Position numbers and translations under genes: made by a program. This document shows positions 25,055-34,090 of a stretch of DNA of 41,128 nt, piece after piece. Position 1 is the stretch's first letter. Each line of letters starts with the position of its first letter. The notes beneath the pieces were generated by a model. The model was not told where the DNA came from. It saw nothing but the letters and a program-made list of their open reading frames with translations, and did not search any database. This DNA is from Bacteroidales bacterium (lineage in GTDB: Bacteria > Bacteroidota > Bacteroidia > Bacteroidales > UBA1715). The stretch lies in the NCBI GenBank assembly GCA_024402335.1, contig JAKSTZ010000019.1, forward strand, positions 1 through 41,128, written 5' to 3'.

Positions 25055-26586
25055 TATTTCTTTTTTCTCTTTTGAATTAAGATATCATATTTCGTAATAG
25101 CCCAGAAAACCCAACGGTCTCCATACATTCCCAACGCCATGTGAGTAACATCAGGAGTCATAACTTTCATACAATTTTGAGAATTCTTTGCCATAATCCA
25201 TCGAGCAACAACAGAATCTATTGCTGCTTTTACACCTTCGTCATCATAAACGCCATTGAATGAAACACCATATCCTACGCAAAATGCCATCTTCATTGCC
25301 TGAACAAAATTTGTTCCCTCGTCGTTTTCATACGTTGTTCCTTTATAACGAGTTTTATTTATTCTGTCCCATGGCGTTTCACCATTCATATTTACATCTT
25401 CGCTATGGTTCTCAAAAAACATTTCACGCGCATGCTCATTTGCCAAGCGTTCCAGTGTTGTATCCCACTCAATAGTCGGAACAGGCGCTACATATACAAT
25501 CTGACTTGTATCACATTCGCAACCTTTTGTACGCCATTTATTTACAACTTCCAACGCATATTGCTTAAACAACTCTTTCTCGTGAGATAAAGGAATTGTA
25601 TGAAACTCACTATTCAAACGTAATTCTATATCTTCCAACTTACGATTTCCCGGGAAAACTTCTTTTGCCATGGACAGATATCGATAGGCATTACGCAAAA
25701 GTACACTATCCTTCCACGTACGTTCGTGACTGGCAGTACCACGATAGGCAACAGCTTGCGAGTTAATTAATTCTATCCAACGATTTTCTATATAACTTGC
25801 AACACCTTTATCTTCGGGATATAACTCTAAGCCTTTTAAAGAAAAATCATAGAACAAACTTTTGTTATCATCGGTACGAGCAGTATCAATACTTATAAAT
25901 AATGCTTTCTTGAATCCTTCACTAATTCCGTAATTACCAGAATATTTCTGCTTATAATTTTTTATTACCGAAAACAAATCACTGAACATCCAGTTTTCTG
26001 CCAACAAAATAGCCCCTTGCGTTAATGCAGTATAATTTTCATTCGAACTTGAAATCTCCGCAGGTGATTTTGCATACAATCTATCTACTTTTGAATAACA
26101 TTTATCGTAACGACCAGCCTCCGCATCTAAACGTGCATATTCCAAACCATCGGCTTTTTGAGTATGAAAAATACTCGCCAAACGTTGGTTTATAGCCTGA
26201 GCCTCACTCGTATTCGATGTTTTTATTTTTTTTGCTCGTGCCTCGGCATATTCCTTAATAAGTTGCAATGTATCACCATGTTCCTCAAGCACTTCCCTAT
26301 CCTCATCTTTCGAACTCAAGATGCTCAAACTGGTAAGGCATTCCAACAAAGGATTCTTTACGAAATCTTTATACGTTGAAGACGAATGAGCCATCTCAAA
26401 ATAAGCAATTGCCTTCACATAATATGCTTCCAACATTTCAGGCTTCTTTTGTAATGCTGCATTACATTGCTCCACACATTTTACATATTCCTGACTATTA
26501 TATAGTTTATATAATTTGCTCATTTTCTGTGAATAAGAAATTCCACATAGAAAACATAGCAATAATAAAACGCTTACCTTCTTCAT
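25054..26586 (-). CDS. secreted TPR + CAP (SCP/PR1) domain protein
   Basis: The 510-residue protein has a signal peptide MKKVSVLLLLCFLCGISYSQ with no lipobox. An N-terminal TPR-like helix pair (residues about 25-65: YNSQEYVKCVEQCNAALQKK, EAYYVKAIAYFEMA) precedes a long helical middle region. The C-terminal 135 residues look like a CAP domain: WDTTLERLANEHAREMFFEN, H-x-x-D, GETPWDRINKTRY, NDEGTNFVQAM and a final WVFWAITKYD strand. The CAP family includes surface and secreted proteins of varied function, so none is assigned. The start overlaps the deacetylase stop by 1 nt and the stop overlaps the rnhB start. Confidence 0.75.
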   Translation of the reverse strand: MKKVSVLLLLCFLCGISYSQKMSKLYKLYNSQEYVKCVEQCNAALQKKPEMLEAYYVKAIAYFEMAHSSSTYKDFVKNPLLECLTSLSILSSKDEDREVLEEHGDTLQLIKEYAEARAKKIKTSNTSEAQAINQRLASIFHTQKADGLEYARLDAEAGRYDKCYSKVDRLYAKSPAEISSSNENYTALTQGAILLAENWMFSDLFSVIKNYKQKYSGNYGISEGFKKALFISIDTARTDDNKSLFYDFSLKGLELYPEDKGVASYIENRWIELINSQAVAYRGTASHERTWKDSVLLRNAYRYLSMAKEVFPGNRKLEDIELRLNSEFHTIPLSHEKELFKQYALEVVNKWRTKGCECDTSQIVYVAPVPTIEWDTTLERLANEHAREMFFENHSEDVNMNGETPWDRINKTRYKGTTYENDEGTNFVQAMKMAFCVGYGVSFNGVYDDEGVKAAIDSVVARWIMAKNSQNCMKVMTPDVTHMALGMYGDRWVFWAITKYDILIQKRKKK

Positions 26587-27803
26587 TATTTTATTACGAT
26601 TTTTTGTGATTTACTATCAACTGAAACGATATATGTACCTACTTTATCTACTCTTAGTTGACAAGAACCTGTTTTTTTAGCTATAACAGCACCCTTTGCA
26701 GAATAAACAACCACTGAAGCCGTGGCAGTTGTTGTTACTGTTATGACGTGATTTGCAACACGTACAGTATTATCATTCTCAACTTGTGAAACAGCAGTTA
26801 CATCCCAATCGCCAAATTCTAAACAAATGTCACCACCATCTGGCAACGCACGAAATAACACATATTCATAATTTTGGAATACTATAGGACAATCGTTTTC
26901 TTCCTTACCTTGATAAACACGATTGAATGTTTTACCCTGATTATATATTTTTAAAGTAAGCGGTTGATTATAAATAGAATCAGGCAATGTATCAGTCAAA
27001 CTAATTAGTATACATTTTTCAGACTTTTCGATTTCCTGCAAATTTGCACATAGTTTTTCTCTATGATATTTTACAGCATTTGCAAGTGTGGTTACCCATA
27101 ACTTACTACGCAAAGACTGTATTGTATCTAATTCCTCATAAAATATTTCTTTTGTCACATTTGCATAATCCCCTGATTTTGCGACACCATGATATAAATA
27201 GGTAAGCAAGCCACCACCATTTATAATTTTTGTTAAATGCGATGCAAAGGCTTTGGTCGTAGTAACCCCACTGCCACCAACTCCAACAGTTCGAATATTA
27301 TAATAATCATTTACTGTTGACGCAAAATTATATCTATAATTCGCTGGTGACCAAACACCTCGAGCCGCAATGTGACCACTTTCACGTACAGTATCAAACA
27401 ACATATTACTTACCGTACCATATGGGTAATCAAATGTATATACATATTGACCACCCAATGCTGAATCTATTACTTGTTTTGCTTTTCGCACTTCCACCGC
27501 TATTGCAGAATCAGCTTGCGGATGCGTATAAGAGTGATTACCTATTTCATTTCCTAACTCTACTGCCTTACGTAACTGCGCACCTTTTGTTGACGACATA
27601 TCTTTGGCAATAAAATAAAAAGTCGCTGTCATATTTCGTTCCTGCAATGCTGGAACAACAACTGTTGGGTGAGTAGTTAGCCAATCATCAAATGTGAGAA
27701 CCACCGCAGCAGCTTTATTCTCGTCCCAATTACATATTTCACCAACTTGTGCAGAACACAGCATTGACAACATTGAGAATATGAAAAATAAATATTTCTT
27801 CAT
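26586..27803 (-). CDS. secreted polysaccharide deacetylase (NodB-like, CE4) with T9SS sorting domain
   Basis: The 405-residue protein has a signal peptide MKKYLFFIFSMLSMLCSAQ. The NodB domain (residues about 30-240) shows motif 1 AAVVLTFDDW, motif 2 IGNHSYTHPQ and later YPYGTVSN and LTYLYHG. These are the metal-binding Asp/His/His set of CE4 enzymes that deacetylate chitin, peptidoglycan or xylan. An Ig-like C-terminal region ends in VVVYSAKGAVIAKKTG, GTYIVSVDSKSQKIVIK, a type A T9SS sorting domain. It is the first gene of an operon with the CAP protein and rnhB. Confidence 0.85.
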   Translation of the reverse strand: MKKYLFFIFSMLSMLCSAQVGEICNWDENKAAAVVLTFDDWLTTHPTVVVPALQERNMTATFYFIAKDMSSTKGAQLRKAVELGNEIGNHSYTHPQADSAIAVEVRKAKQVIDSALGGQYVYTFDYPYGTVSNMLFDTVRESGHIAARGVWSPANYRYNFASTVNDYYNIRTVGVGGSGVTTTKAFASHLTKIINGGGLLTYLYHGVAKSGDYANVTKEIFYEELDTIQSLRSKLWVTTLANAVKYHREKLCANLQEIEKSEKCILISLTDTLPDSIYNQPLTLKIYNQGKTFNRVYQGKEENDCPIVFQNYEYVLFRALPDGGDICLEFGDWDVTAVSQVENDNTVRVANHVITVTTTATASVVVYSAKGAVIAKKTGSCQLRVDKVGTYIVSVDSKSQKIVIK

Positions 27804-27821
27804 TTTTCTTAAATTTTATGC

Positions 27822-27842
27822 TCAAAAATACAAACAAATCTA
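27822..27842 (-). promoter_or_regulatory. candidate promoter of the deacetylase operon
   Basis: Two exact -7 matches lie close together on the minus strand: TAGATTTG (27842-27835) and TATTTTTG (27830-27823). Either would give a short leader to the ATG at 27803. Confidence 0.5.
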
Positions 27843-27939
27843 CAATGTCATTCATCTTTTTACGAGTATTACAAATAGAATTAGGTATTTCAGAAATAGT
27901 AAGAAACTTTTTCATATACTTGCAACAAAATGACTTACG

Positions 27940-29304
27940 ATGCTTGACTGGAATAAATTGTTGTCGCCAAAACGCTTGGGACTAGAAGATGAAGTAGTTC
28001 GAACTACCGACGTTCGTTCACAATTTCAAAGAGATTACGATAGAATAGTATTTTCATCTCCTTTCCGACGACTTCAAAACAAGACACAAGTTTTCCCTCT
28101 TCCAGGAAGCATATTTGTACACAATCGACTTACACACAGTTTGGAAGTCGCTTCTGTCGGCCGTTCTCTAGGAAATATGGTTGCCAATGGACTTGCAGAA
28201 AGAAATGAAAATATTTCTCCAAACTTACTCGACAGTATTGGCACCATTGTTTCGTCGGCATGTTTGGCGCACGACCTTGGAAACCCGCCATTTGGACACT
28301 CCGGAGAGAAAGCCATTTCACGCTATTTCGAAGAAATTGATAAAAATAATCTATCGGCAGAACTTACAAAGGCACAATATCTCGACTTAACCAATTTTGA
28401 AGGTAACGCAAACACACTTAGGTTATTAACCCATCATTTCACAGGCCGTCGTAAAGGTGGTTTTGCATTAACATACGCAACAATCGGTACACTGTTAAAA
28501 TATCCTTGCTCTTCTGAGGATTTCGCAAATGGGAACTGTCCATATCACAAATATGGAGTTTTTCAAAGTGAAATTCCCGTACTTCAAAAGGTTGCTGAAG
28601 AATTAGGACTGATTTCGTACAATGGTGGAAAAACAGTGTTCGGAAGACATCCGCTTGTATTCCTCATGGAAGCTGCCGATGACATTTCCTATCAAATCGT
28701 CGATTTGGAAGATGCACACCGATTGGGTATCATTTCAACAGCCGAGGCAAAGAAATTGATGTTCGACTTTTTTGATCCTATCAACGATCAAGAAGCATTA
28801 CAAGACCTACACGAATCGTTACGTGATATTACGGACGAAAACGAACAGATTGTAATACTTCGTTCAAGAACAATAAATAAACTCATTACAGATTGCGTTA
28901 ATGTGTTCTGGAAACACTACGACGACATAATGAACTCGCAATATTTTGCCTCGCTTACCGATGGGTTGGAAGGAACTACAAAAAAAGCACTGGAAAATCT
29001 TTCAACTTTGGCAATAGAAAAAATTTATAATGCTCGCGAAGTTATTGAGATTCAAGTCGCCGGACATCGAATCCTTAGCGAACTTTTACAAGAATTTGTA
29101 ACAGCATCATTACAAAGGCAAAAAGATAAATCACTCTATACATCACAGTTACTTCGTTTACTACCTTCACAATTAATAGTAAATAACGAAGATATCTACA
29201 CAAGAATATTTTCTGTCGTAGATTTTATATCTGGAATGACAGATGTGTACTCTCTGGAAATGTATCGAAAAATTAAAGGAATTTCATTTACTGTTATACG
29301 TTAA
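27940..29304 (+). CDS. dgt: deoxyguanosinetriphosphate triphosphohydrolase (dGTPase)
   Basis: The 454-residue HD-domain enzyme hydrolyses dGTP to deoxyguanosine and triphosphate. Motifs are SPFRRLQNKTQVFPLPGS, VHNRLTHSLEVASVGRSLGN (first His), CLAHDLGNPPFGHSGE (HD pair), NFEGNANTLRLLTHHF and MEAADDISYQIVDLEDAHRLG (last Asp). Length is typical. A near-match -7 box TATACTTG (27915-27922) lies just upstream. The stop interlocks with the convergent LysR gene through TTAA at 29301-29304. Confidence 0.93.
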   Translation: MLDWNKLLSPKRLGLEDEVVRTTDVRSQFQRDYDRIVFSSPFRRLQNKTQVFPLPGSIFVHNRLTHSLEVASVGRSLGNMVANGLAERNENISPNLLDSIGTIVSSACLAHDLGNPPFGHSGEKAISRYFEEIDKNNLSAELTKAQYLDLTNFEGNANTLRLLTHHFTGRRKGGFALTYATIGTLLKYPCSSEDFANGNCPYHKYGVFQSEIPVLQKVAEELGLISYNGGKTVFGRHPLVFLMEAADDISYQIVDLEDAHRLGIISTAEAKKLMFDFFDPINDQEALQDLHESLRDITDENEQIVILRSRTINKLITDCVNVFWKHYDDIMNSQYFASLTDGLEGTTKKALENLSTLAIEKIYNAREVIEIQVAGHRILSELLQEFVTASLQRQKDKSLYTSQLLRLLPSQLIVNNEDIYTRIFSVVDFISGMTDVYSLEMYRKIKGISFTVIR

Positions 29305-30188
29305 CTTACACTAGAGAATTCCATATCTTCTTTAATTATAGAAATAAAAGCCTGCGCTGACGCTTTTATGTACGCCCCTTTTAAGGTTAGCAATGAGGCC
29401 GTCATTTTTTCTTTCTGCTCAACAATTGGAATCGCCTTCAAATTATTTCTTCCTATTGTTGTTGCTTGCGAAAGTACCGTGGCAAATGTTGATGATTCAA
29501 CAAGTTGCAATAAGATATTTGCATCATTCATCTCCAAATGCGGTTCTATTTCTATGTTGTTATCCATCAACAATTTATCTAATATCGCTCGAGCCGTCAA
29601 ACCTTCTGATGGCAAAACTAACGGATACTGTTGCAATAATTGTAGAGAAATGCTTTTATGTTGTGCCAAAGGATGATTCTTGTTTACAACTACAGTCAAT
29701 GGAATTTCATACAAATCGGTTACTTCAATCTCTTCATCATTATCGGACTTAAACGACAGCACAAAATCAACCTCTCGATGCTTAAGCATCTGCAACAACT
29801 CTGAAGCTGTGGAATACACTATTTCCAAACGAATATTCGGGTATTGCTCCATAAATCGCAATACTATAGACGACAAACCAAAACTTAAACTATACGTTAC
29901 CGCAACACGTAGCGATCCTGTTCGTATGTTTTGAAGATCCAAAATACGCTGCTTGCCCAAATTCGCGTCAGAAATTGTCTGACGGGCAAATGGAGTAAAT
30001 TCCCTGCCAGCTTCGGTCAAATACACATGCTTACCGATTCGGTCGAACAAAAACATACCTAACTCATTTTCCAACTGTTTAATCTGCTGAGATAATGTAC
30101 TTTGAGTTATAAATAGTTGTCTTGAGGCTTCTGTGAAGTTTTGTAACTCTGCCGCTTTCAGGAAATATTGTAATTGTCGTAATTCCAT
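29301..30188 (-). CDS. LysR-family transcriptional regulator
   Basis: The 295-residue protein has an N-terminal winged HTH (residues 1-60: LRQLQYFLKAAELQNFTEAS, LFITQSTLSQQIKQLENELG, LTEAGREF). A type 2 periplasmic-binding-like effector domain starts near residue 90 (GSLRVAVTYSLSFGL). It is divergent from the AspT/YidE-like transporter across a 155-nt region with a palindrome, the classical LysR arrangement, so it probably regulates that gene. The effector is unknown. Confidence 0.9.
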   Translation of the reverse strand: MELRQLQYFLKAAELQNFTEASRQLFITQSTLSQQIKQLENELGMFLFDRIGKHVYLTEAGREFTPFARQTISDANLGKQRILDLQNIRTGSLRVAVTYSLSFGLSSIVLRFMEQYPNIRLEIVYSTASELLQMLKHREVDFVLSFKSDNDEEIEVTDLYEIPLTVVVNKNHPLAQHKSISLQLLQQYPLVLPSEGLTARAILDKLLMDNNIEIEPHLEMNDANILLQLVESSTFATVLSQATTIGRNNLKAIPIVEQKEKMTASLLTLKGAYIKASAQAFISIIKEDMEFSSVS

Positions 30189-30234
30189 AATTAATCGTTT
30201 TTACCGATTGATTTAATGTAATAATTCTATTGCA

Positions 30235-30242
30235 CAAATATA
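30235..30242 (-). promoter_or_regulatory. -7 element of the LysR gene
   Basis: TATATTTG on the minus strand, 47 nt before the ATG at 30188. Confidence 0.5.
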
Positions 30243-30248
30243 TAAATG

Positions 30249-30260
30249 TTCATTTATGAA
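30249..30260. promoter_or_regulatory. candidate LysR operator palindrome
   Basis: TTCATTTATGAA has perfect 5-bp arms around TT and lies between the divergent LysR and transporter -7 boxes. Confidence 0.35.
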
Positions 30261-30262
30261 AT

Positions 30263-30270
30263 TACATTTG
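30263..30270 (+). promoter_or_regulatory. -7 element of the transporter gene
   Basis: TACATTTG matches TAnnTTTG and gives a leader of about 70 nt to the ATG at 30344. Confidence 0.5.
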
Positions 30271-30343
30271 CGCCCGGATTTTCTTTAGACATGCAATTGT
30301 TGCGGACAATCCACAATGCAAGCAAAAAACAAAAAATAATAGT

Positions 30344-31999
30344 ATGAACTGGTTAATTAATTTCTTTTCTCAAGAAGGTGTTGCCCAAGCAATTATTTTG
30401 ATTGCCATAACCATCGTAGGAGGATTCTTTTTAGGACAACTAAAATTCCGCGGTATCTCCCTTGGCGTAACATGGATTCTCTTTGTAGGACTTGCAATTG
30501 GACATTTCGATTGCTTCCATATCAACCCTGAAATATTACACTTTATTAAAGAATTTGGGTTGATTTTATTTGTGTATGCCATCGGTAGCCAAGTTGGTGC
30601 AAGCTTCTTCTCTTCATTAGCTCATGGTGGTCTTAAAATGAACATACTTACCATAATTCTTGTATGTTTTAACGTGTTAGCAGCACTTTGTATTTATTGG
30701 TTTACCCAAACCGACCTTCCTACATCTGTAGGTCTTATGTCGGGTGCCGTTACAAATACTCCTGGACTTGGTGCAGCACAACAAACATATACAGATATTA
30801 CAGGAAATAGTTCTTCTTTTCTTGGTGCTAGTTATGCTATCACCTATCCAATGGGTGTGATTGGTGTAATTATCGTATTTATCTTTATTAAATATTTCTG
30901 CAAAGACAACACAAGAGTTGAAGAAGATTCAAAAGAATCGGCTTTGGATTTCTTCACAATTGAAGTAACTAACTCTCAATGCTTTGGTAAAAAACTATAC
31001 GAGATTAAAGCTGCTATCAAGACAAATTTCGTAATGACACGTTTGTACCACATTGCATCAAACACAATGGAAGTACCTAACGATGAATCTATCATCGCTC
31101 AAGGAGATAAAATCTATATTGTATGTTCAAAAGAAGACGCACAAACAATTGAATTATGTATCGGTAAAAGACTTGACATGGGTCTAGAATCTTGGGACAA
31201 ACTCGATACTCAACTAGTAAGCAAGAAGCTTGTCGTATCCAACCCAAAATTGAATGGAAAATCAATTTCATCAATGGATTTCCGTTCTGTATTTGGTGTA
31301 AACATTTCCCGTGTAATTCGTGCCGGTGTTAGTTTGGTTCCTACAAGAGATTTAACATTACAAGTTGGAGATACACTTGTTTCTGTTGGTCAGGAACATG
31401 CAATACAAAAACTCGGTATTTTCGTAGGAAACTCGAAAAAGAAATTGAACGATCCTTATCTAATTCCTATTTTCTTAGGAATAGCAGTTGGTGTATTTTT
31501 AGGTTCTATTCCTTTTGCAATTCCAGGTATTCCACAACCTGTAAAACTTGGACTTGCAGGTGGTCCACTTATTATCGCTATCCTATTAAATAGATTTGGT
31601 CCTCAACTTCACTTGGTAACATATGCCACAAGTAGTGCCTTAAAAATGTTACAAGAACTCGGCATCGCATTATTTCTTGCTGCAGTAGGTTTAAGTTCTG
31701 GACAAATATTCTTCGAAACATTAGTTGAAAATGGTGCAACATGGTTCTTATATGGAACTTTCATTACAGTTCTTCCAATTGTCATCATCGCATTTATAGG
31801 AAGATTTTGGCTAAAATTAGAAGCAACCCAACTTATGGGATTCATATCTGGAAGTTGCACAAACCCTGCTGCTTTAGCATTTGCCAACAGCATGGATGAA
31901 TCAGGAAAAGCTGCCCTATCATATGCAACAGTTTATCCATTAGCAATGCTTATGAGAATTATGGCAGCACAATTCTTAATATTATTAGCTTTTGCTTAA
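30344..31999 (+). CDS. AspT/YidE-YbjL family transporter with TrkA-C domains
   Basis: The 551-residue membrane protein has five hydrophobic segments in residues about 15-185 and six in about 375-551, separated by a cytosolic part with two TrkA-C-type regulatory domains (residues about 205-370). The duplicated membrane motifs SGAVTNTPGLGAAQQTYTD and ISGSCTNPAALAFANS are the signature of the aspartate-alanine exchanger (AAE) family. Known members exchange amino or dicarboxylic acids; the substrate here is unknown. It is likely controlled by the divergent LysR regulator. A strong terminator follows. Confidence 0.87.
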   Translation: MNWLINFFSQEGVAQAIILIAITIVGGFFLGQLKFRGISLGVTWILFVGLAIGHFDCFHINPEILHFIKEFGLILFVYAIGSQVGASFFSSLAHGGLKMNILTIILVCFNVLAALCIYWFTQTDLPTSVGLMSGAVTNTPGLGAAQQTYTDITGNSSSFLGASYAITYPMGVIGVIIVFIFIKYFCKDNTRVEEDSKESALDFFTIEVTNSQCFGKKLYEIKAAIKTNFVMTRLYHIASNTMEVPNDESIIAQGDKIYIVCSKEDAQTIELCIGKRLDMGLESWDKLDTQLVSKKLVVSNPKLNGKSISSMDFRSVFGVNISRVIRAGVSLVPTRDLTLQVGDTLVSVGQEHAIQKLGIFVGNSKKKLNDPYLIPIFLGIAVGVFLGSIPFAIPGIPQPVKLGLAGGPLIIAILLNRFGPQLHLVTYATSSALKMLQELGIALFLAAVGLSSGQIFFETLVENGATWFLYGTFITVLPIVIIAFIGRFWLKLEATQLMGFISGSCTNPAALAFANSMDESGKAALSYATVYPLAMLMRIMAAQFLILLAFA

Positions 32000-32026
32000 C
32001 TCTTAATAGTTATTTAGTTATACTCG

Positions 32027-32063
32027 AAAGGTGCCTGTAAGCTATTTGCAGGCACCTTTTTTA
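32027..32063 (+). terminator. intrinsic terminator after the transporter
   Basis: AAAGGTGCCTG and CAGGCACCTTT form an 11-bp stem followed by a T-run. Confidence 0.9.
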
Positions 32064-32105
32064 TTACCATAGTAAAAATACTAAAGAAAAAAATTGATAA
32101 AATAG

Positions 32106-32351
32106 ATGAACGTTTCAAAAAAACATATAGGTAAACACATAGAAAAAGTATTCTGTAATCAAGGTCGTAGCGTTAAATGGTTTGCGGAAAGACTTTGCTA
32201 CGATAGACGCAACGTGTACAAAATCTTTCAAAAAGAAAGTTTAGACACGACTCTTCTGAAAAAAATCTCCCTGTTATTAAATCATAACTTTTTTCAAGAC
32301 TTAGCTGAAGAGAGAGAGAATGACTGCGAACAAAATGGTGACATAATGTGA
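32106..32351 (+). CDS. small Bacteroidales helix-turn-helix protein
   Basis: The 81-residue protein contains KHIGKHIEKVFCNQGRSVKW, FAERLCYDRRNVYKIFQKES and LDTTLLKKISLLLNHNFFQD. This is the compact XRE-like HTH pattern seen in many small Bacteroidales proteins (WFAxxLxCxRxNVYxIF, SIDTxLLxxIS). DNA binding is likely; no target is known. It stands alone between the transporter terminator and the lipoprotein gene, on the same strand as both. Confidence 0.7.
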   Translation: MNVSKKHIGKHIEKVFCNQGRSVKWFAERLCYDRRNVYKIFQKESLDTTLLKKISLLLNHNFFQDLAEERENDCEQNGDIM

Positions 32352-32463
32352 ACTTTATAATCACATATCGTTGAAATAATTAAAATAATAGTTATCCATA
32401 TTTGTAAATACAGAATAGAATTATGAATTCAAGGCTATCCAAATAACACTTAATTTAAAGACT

Positions 32464-32910
32464 ATGAAAAAAATAAAATTTATCCTTTTTGCAGTAATTG
32501 CAACTTTTGCACTATCAAGTTGTAATACATTCAGTCACTCAATGAAAGAACCTAATGTTAGAGTAACTTTAACATCAAGTGACATAGAATTATCTGAACA
32601 ATTCTCAGCTGAAATCACAGTACACAAAGTACTTTTTATTGATTGGGAACGTTTATTTGGTAAGACAGAAACAGGATCAGTAGAAGGTTCAGGATCATCA
32701 ACCTTAGCTTCCATTCCAGTGATAGGAAACATGACTTCTGACCCATCATCTAGCTATGCACTATACAAACTAATGCAAGAACATCCAGGATATGACGTAG
32801 TTGTATATCCACAATACGAAAAACACAAAGTCGCACCAATTTTAGGAACAGACCTAACATCAAAAACTACAGTTAAAGTAACTGCACGTTTAGGCAAACT
32901 AAAAAAATAA
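32464..32910 (+). CDS. small lipoprotein of unknown function
   Basis: The 148-residue protein has a lipoprotein signal peptide MKKIKFILFAVIATFALSSC with lipobox LSSC (Cys20). The mature part has a Gly/Ser-rich stretch (residues about 73-80) and a C-terminal YDVVVYPQYEKHKV, TVKVTARLGKLKK module. I have seen the latter pattern in Bacteroidales lipoproteins but cannot name the family. A near-match -7 CATATTTG (32397-32404) with TTG at 32371 may drive it. A terminator follows. Confidence 0.7.
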   Translation: MKKIKFILFAVIATFALSSCNTFSHSMKEPNVRVTLTSSDIELSEQFSAEITVHKVLFIDWERLFGKTETGSVEGSGSSTLASIPVIGNMTSDPSSSYALYKLMQEHPGYDVVVYPQYEKHKVAPILGTDLTSKTTVKVTARLGKLKK

Positions 32911-32937
32911 TTAACTAATAATTGATAGCCAAAATTA

Positions 32938-32964
32938 GAGCAGCCATATTGGTTGCTCTTTTTT
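32938..32964 (+). terminator. intrinsic terminator after the lipoprotein gene
   Basis: GAGCAGCC and GGTTGCTC (one G-T pair) flank the loop atatt and are followed by six T. Confidence 0.85.
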
Positions 32965-33009
32965 ATATTCATTCACAACAATAGCTAAAATAGCAATCTC
33001 AAAAAATTT

Positions 33010-34086
33010 TTACACAGTCGTTCCTCGTTTCTTCTGAATAACAGAAACACATACAAAGACAATACCAGCGATTATATACGGAACACTAAGTAATTGTCCC
33101 ATATTGAAAAACATTCCTTGCTCAAAATCGACTTGGTCGTTCTTAATAAACTCATACAAAAAGCGAGTTACAAATATAAACAACATCGCTAGGCCTAATA
33201 TCATGAAACTAGAGACCTTTTCTCCTTTATGTACGGTTAATTGATAATATGCTATCAAAATAACGCCTGTAAGCAAATATGTCAATGCCTCATAGATTTG
33301 TGTAGGATGATTGGAAGTTAGCAAGCCTGAACTTACAAATGCATCTACAGTCGCATTAAATTGTCCTTCATTTATAAATCTATATTTCTCCAAAATTCCA
33401 AAAAGATTCATAAATGAAACCTGATCCCAATGTGACAAACAACTTACCAAGAAACCGTGTAACGACGCATACGCATCTTGAGAAACTATACCGGCTTGTA
33501 ACAATGCATCGCTTAATGCATCAGGATTGGCAGCAACAACTGCATCTCTAACAAAGACAAAACTCCATGGCAATGTTGTCGCGACTCCGTATATTTCAGA
33601 ATTCATCAAATTACCCATACGAACAAAAAAAGCCGTTATAGGTAATACCAACACAACACGAGAAGCTAACCACCAGAAATTACGATTAAATTTATGTGCC
33701 AAATACAAGAATGCACATATCAACCCTATTCCTCCACCATGACTGGCCAATCCTCCTTCCCATACTCTAAAAATACGGGATAAACCATACCAATCAATAT
33801 GTGTTGTTCCATCTGGTCTTGTAATTAGAGGATGTAAATATGGTGTTAAATAAACATTTGGCTCGTAAAAGCAACAATGACCTAAACGTAACCCTATAAG
33901 CAAAAAAATGAAGATACAAAAAGCAGATGTATCAACTTTATCCTGCTCAAATCCTTCTCTAGTAAACGCTTTAATCGCACACATGTACGATAAAAAGAAT
34001 CCTATGCCGAAAAACAATCCGTACCAACGAACTGGAAAGCCACTAAAAATTTCTGGACTTACATTCCAAATAATGTAATTTAGCAT
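33010..34086 (-). CDS. lgt: prolipoprotein diacylglyceryl transferase
   Basis: The 358-residue multi-pass membrane enzyme transfers diacylglycerol to the lipobox cysteine of prolipoproteins. It has the family motifs FPVRWYGLFFGIGFFLSYM, EGGLASHGGGIG (residues about 110-121), VRMGNLMNSEIYG (155-167) and HPTQIYEAL (260-268). Between the last two, about 75 residues (181-258) replace the usual short loop, making it longer than the roughly 280 residues typical of the family. It starts 4 nt after the siaC-like gene stop on the same strand. Confidence 0.93.
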   Translation of the reverse strand: MLNYIIWNVSPEIFSGFPVRWYGLFFGIGFFLSYMCAIKAFTREGFEQDKVDTSAFCIFIFLLIGLRLGHCCFYEPNVYLTPYLHPLITRPDGTTHIDWYGLSRIFRVWEGGLASHGGGIGLICAFLYLAHKFNRNFWWLASRVVLVLPITAFFVRMGNLMNSEIYGVATTLPWSFVFVRDAVVAANPDALSDALLQAGIVSQDAYASLHGFLVSCLSHWDQVSFMNLFGILEKYRFINEGQFNATVDAFVSSGLLTSNHPTQIYEALTYLLTGVILIAYYQLTVHKGEKVSSFMILGLAMLFIFVTRFLYEFIKNDQVDFEQGMFFNMGQLLSVPYIIAGIVFVCVSVIQKKRGTTV

Positions 34087-34090
34087 GGAA

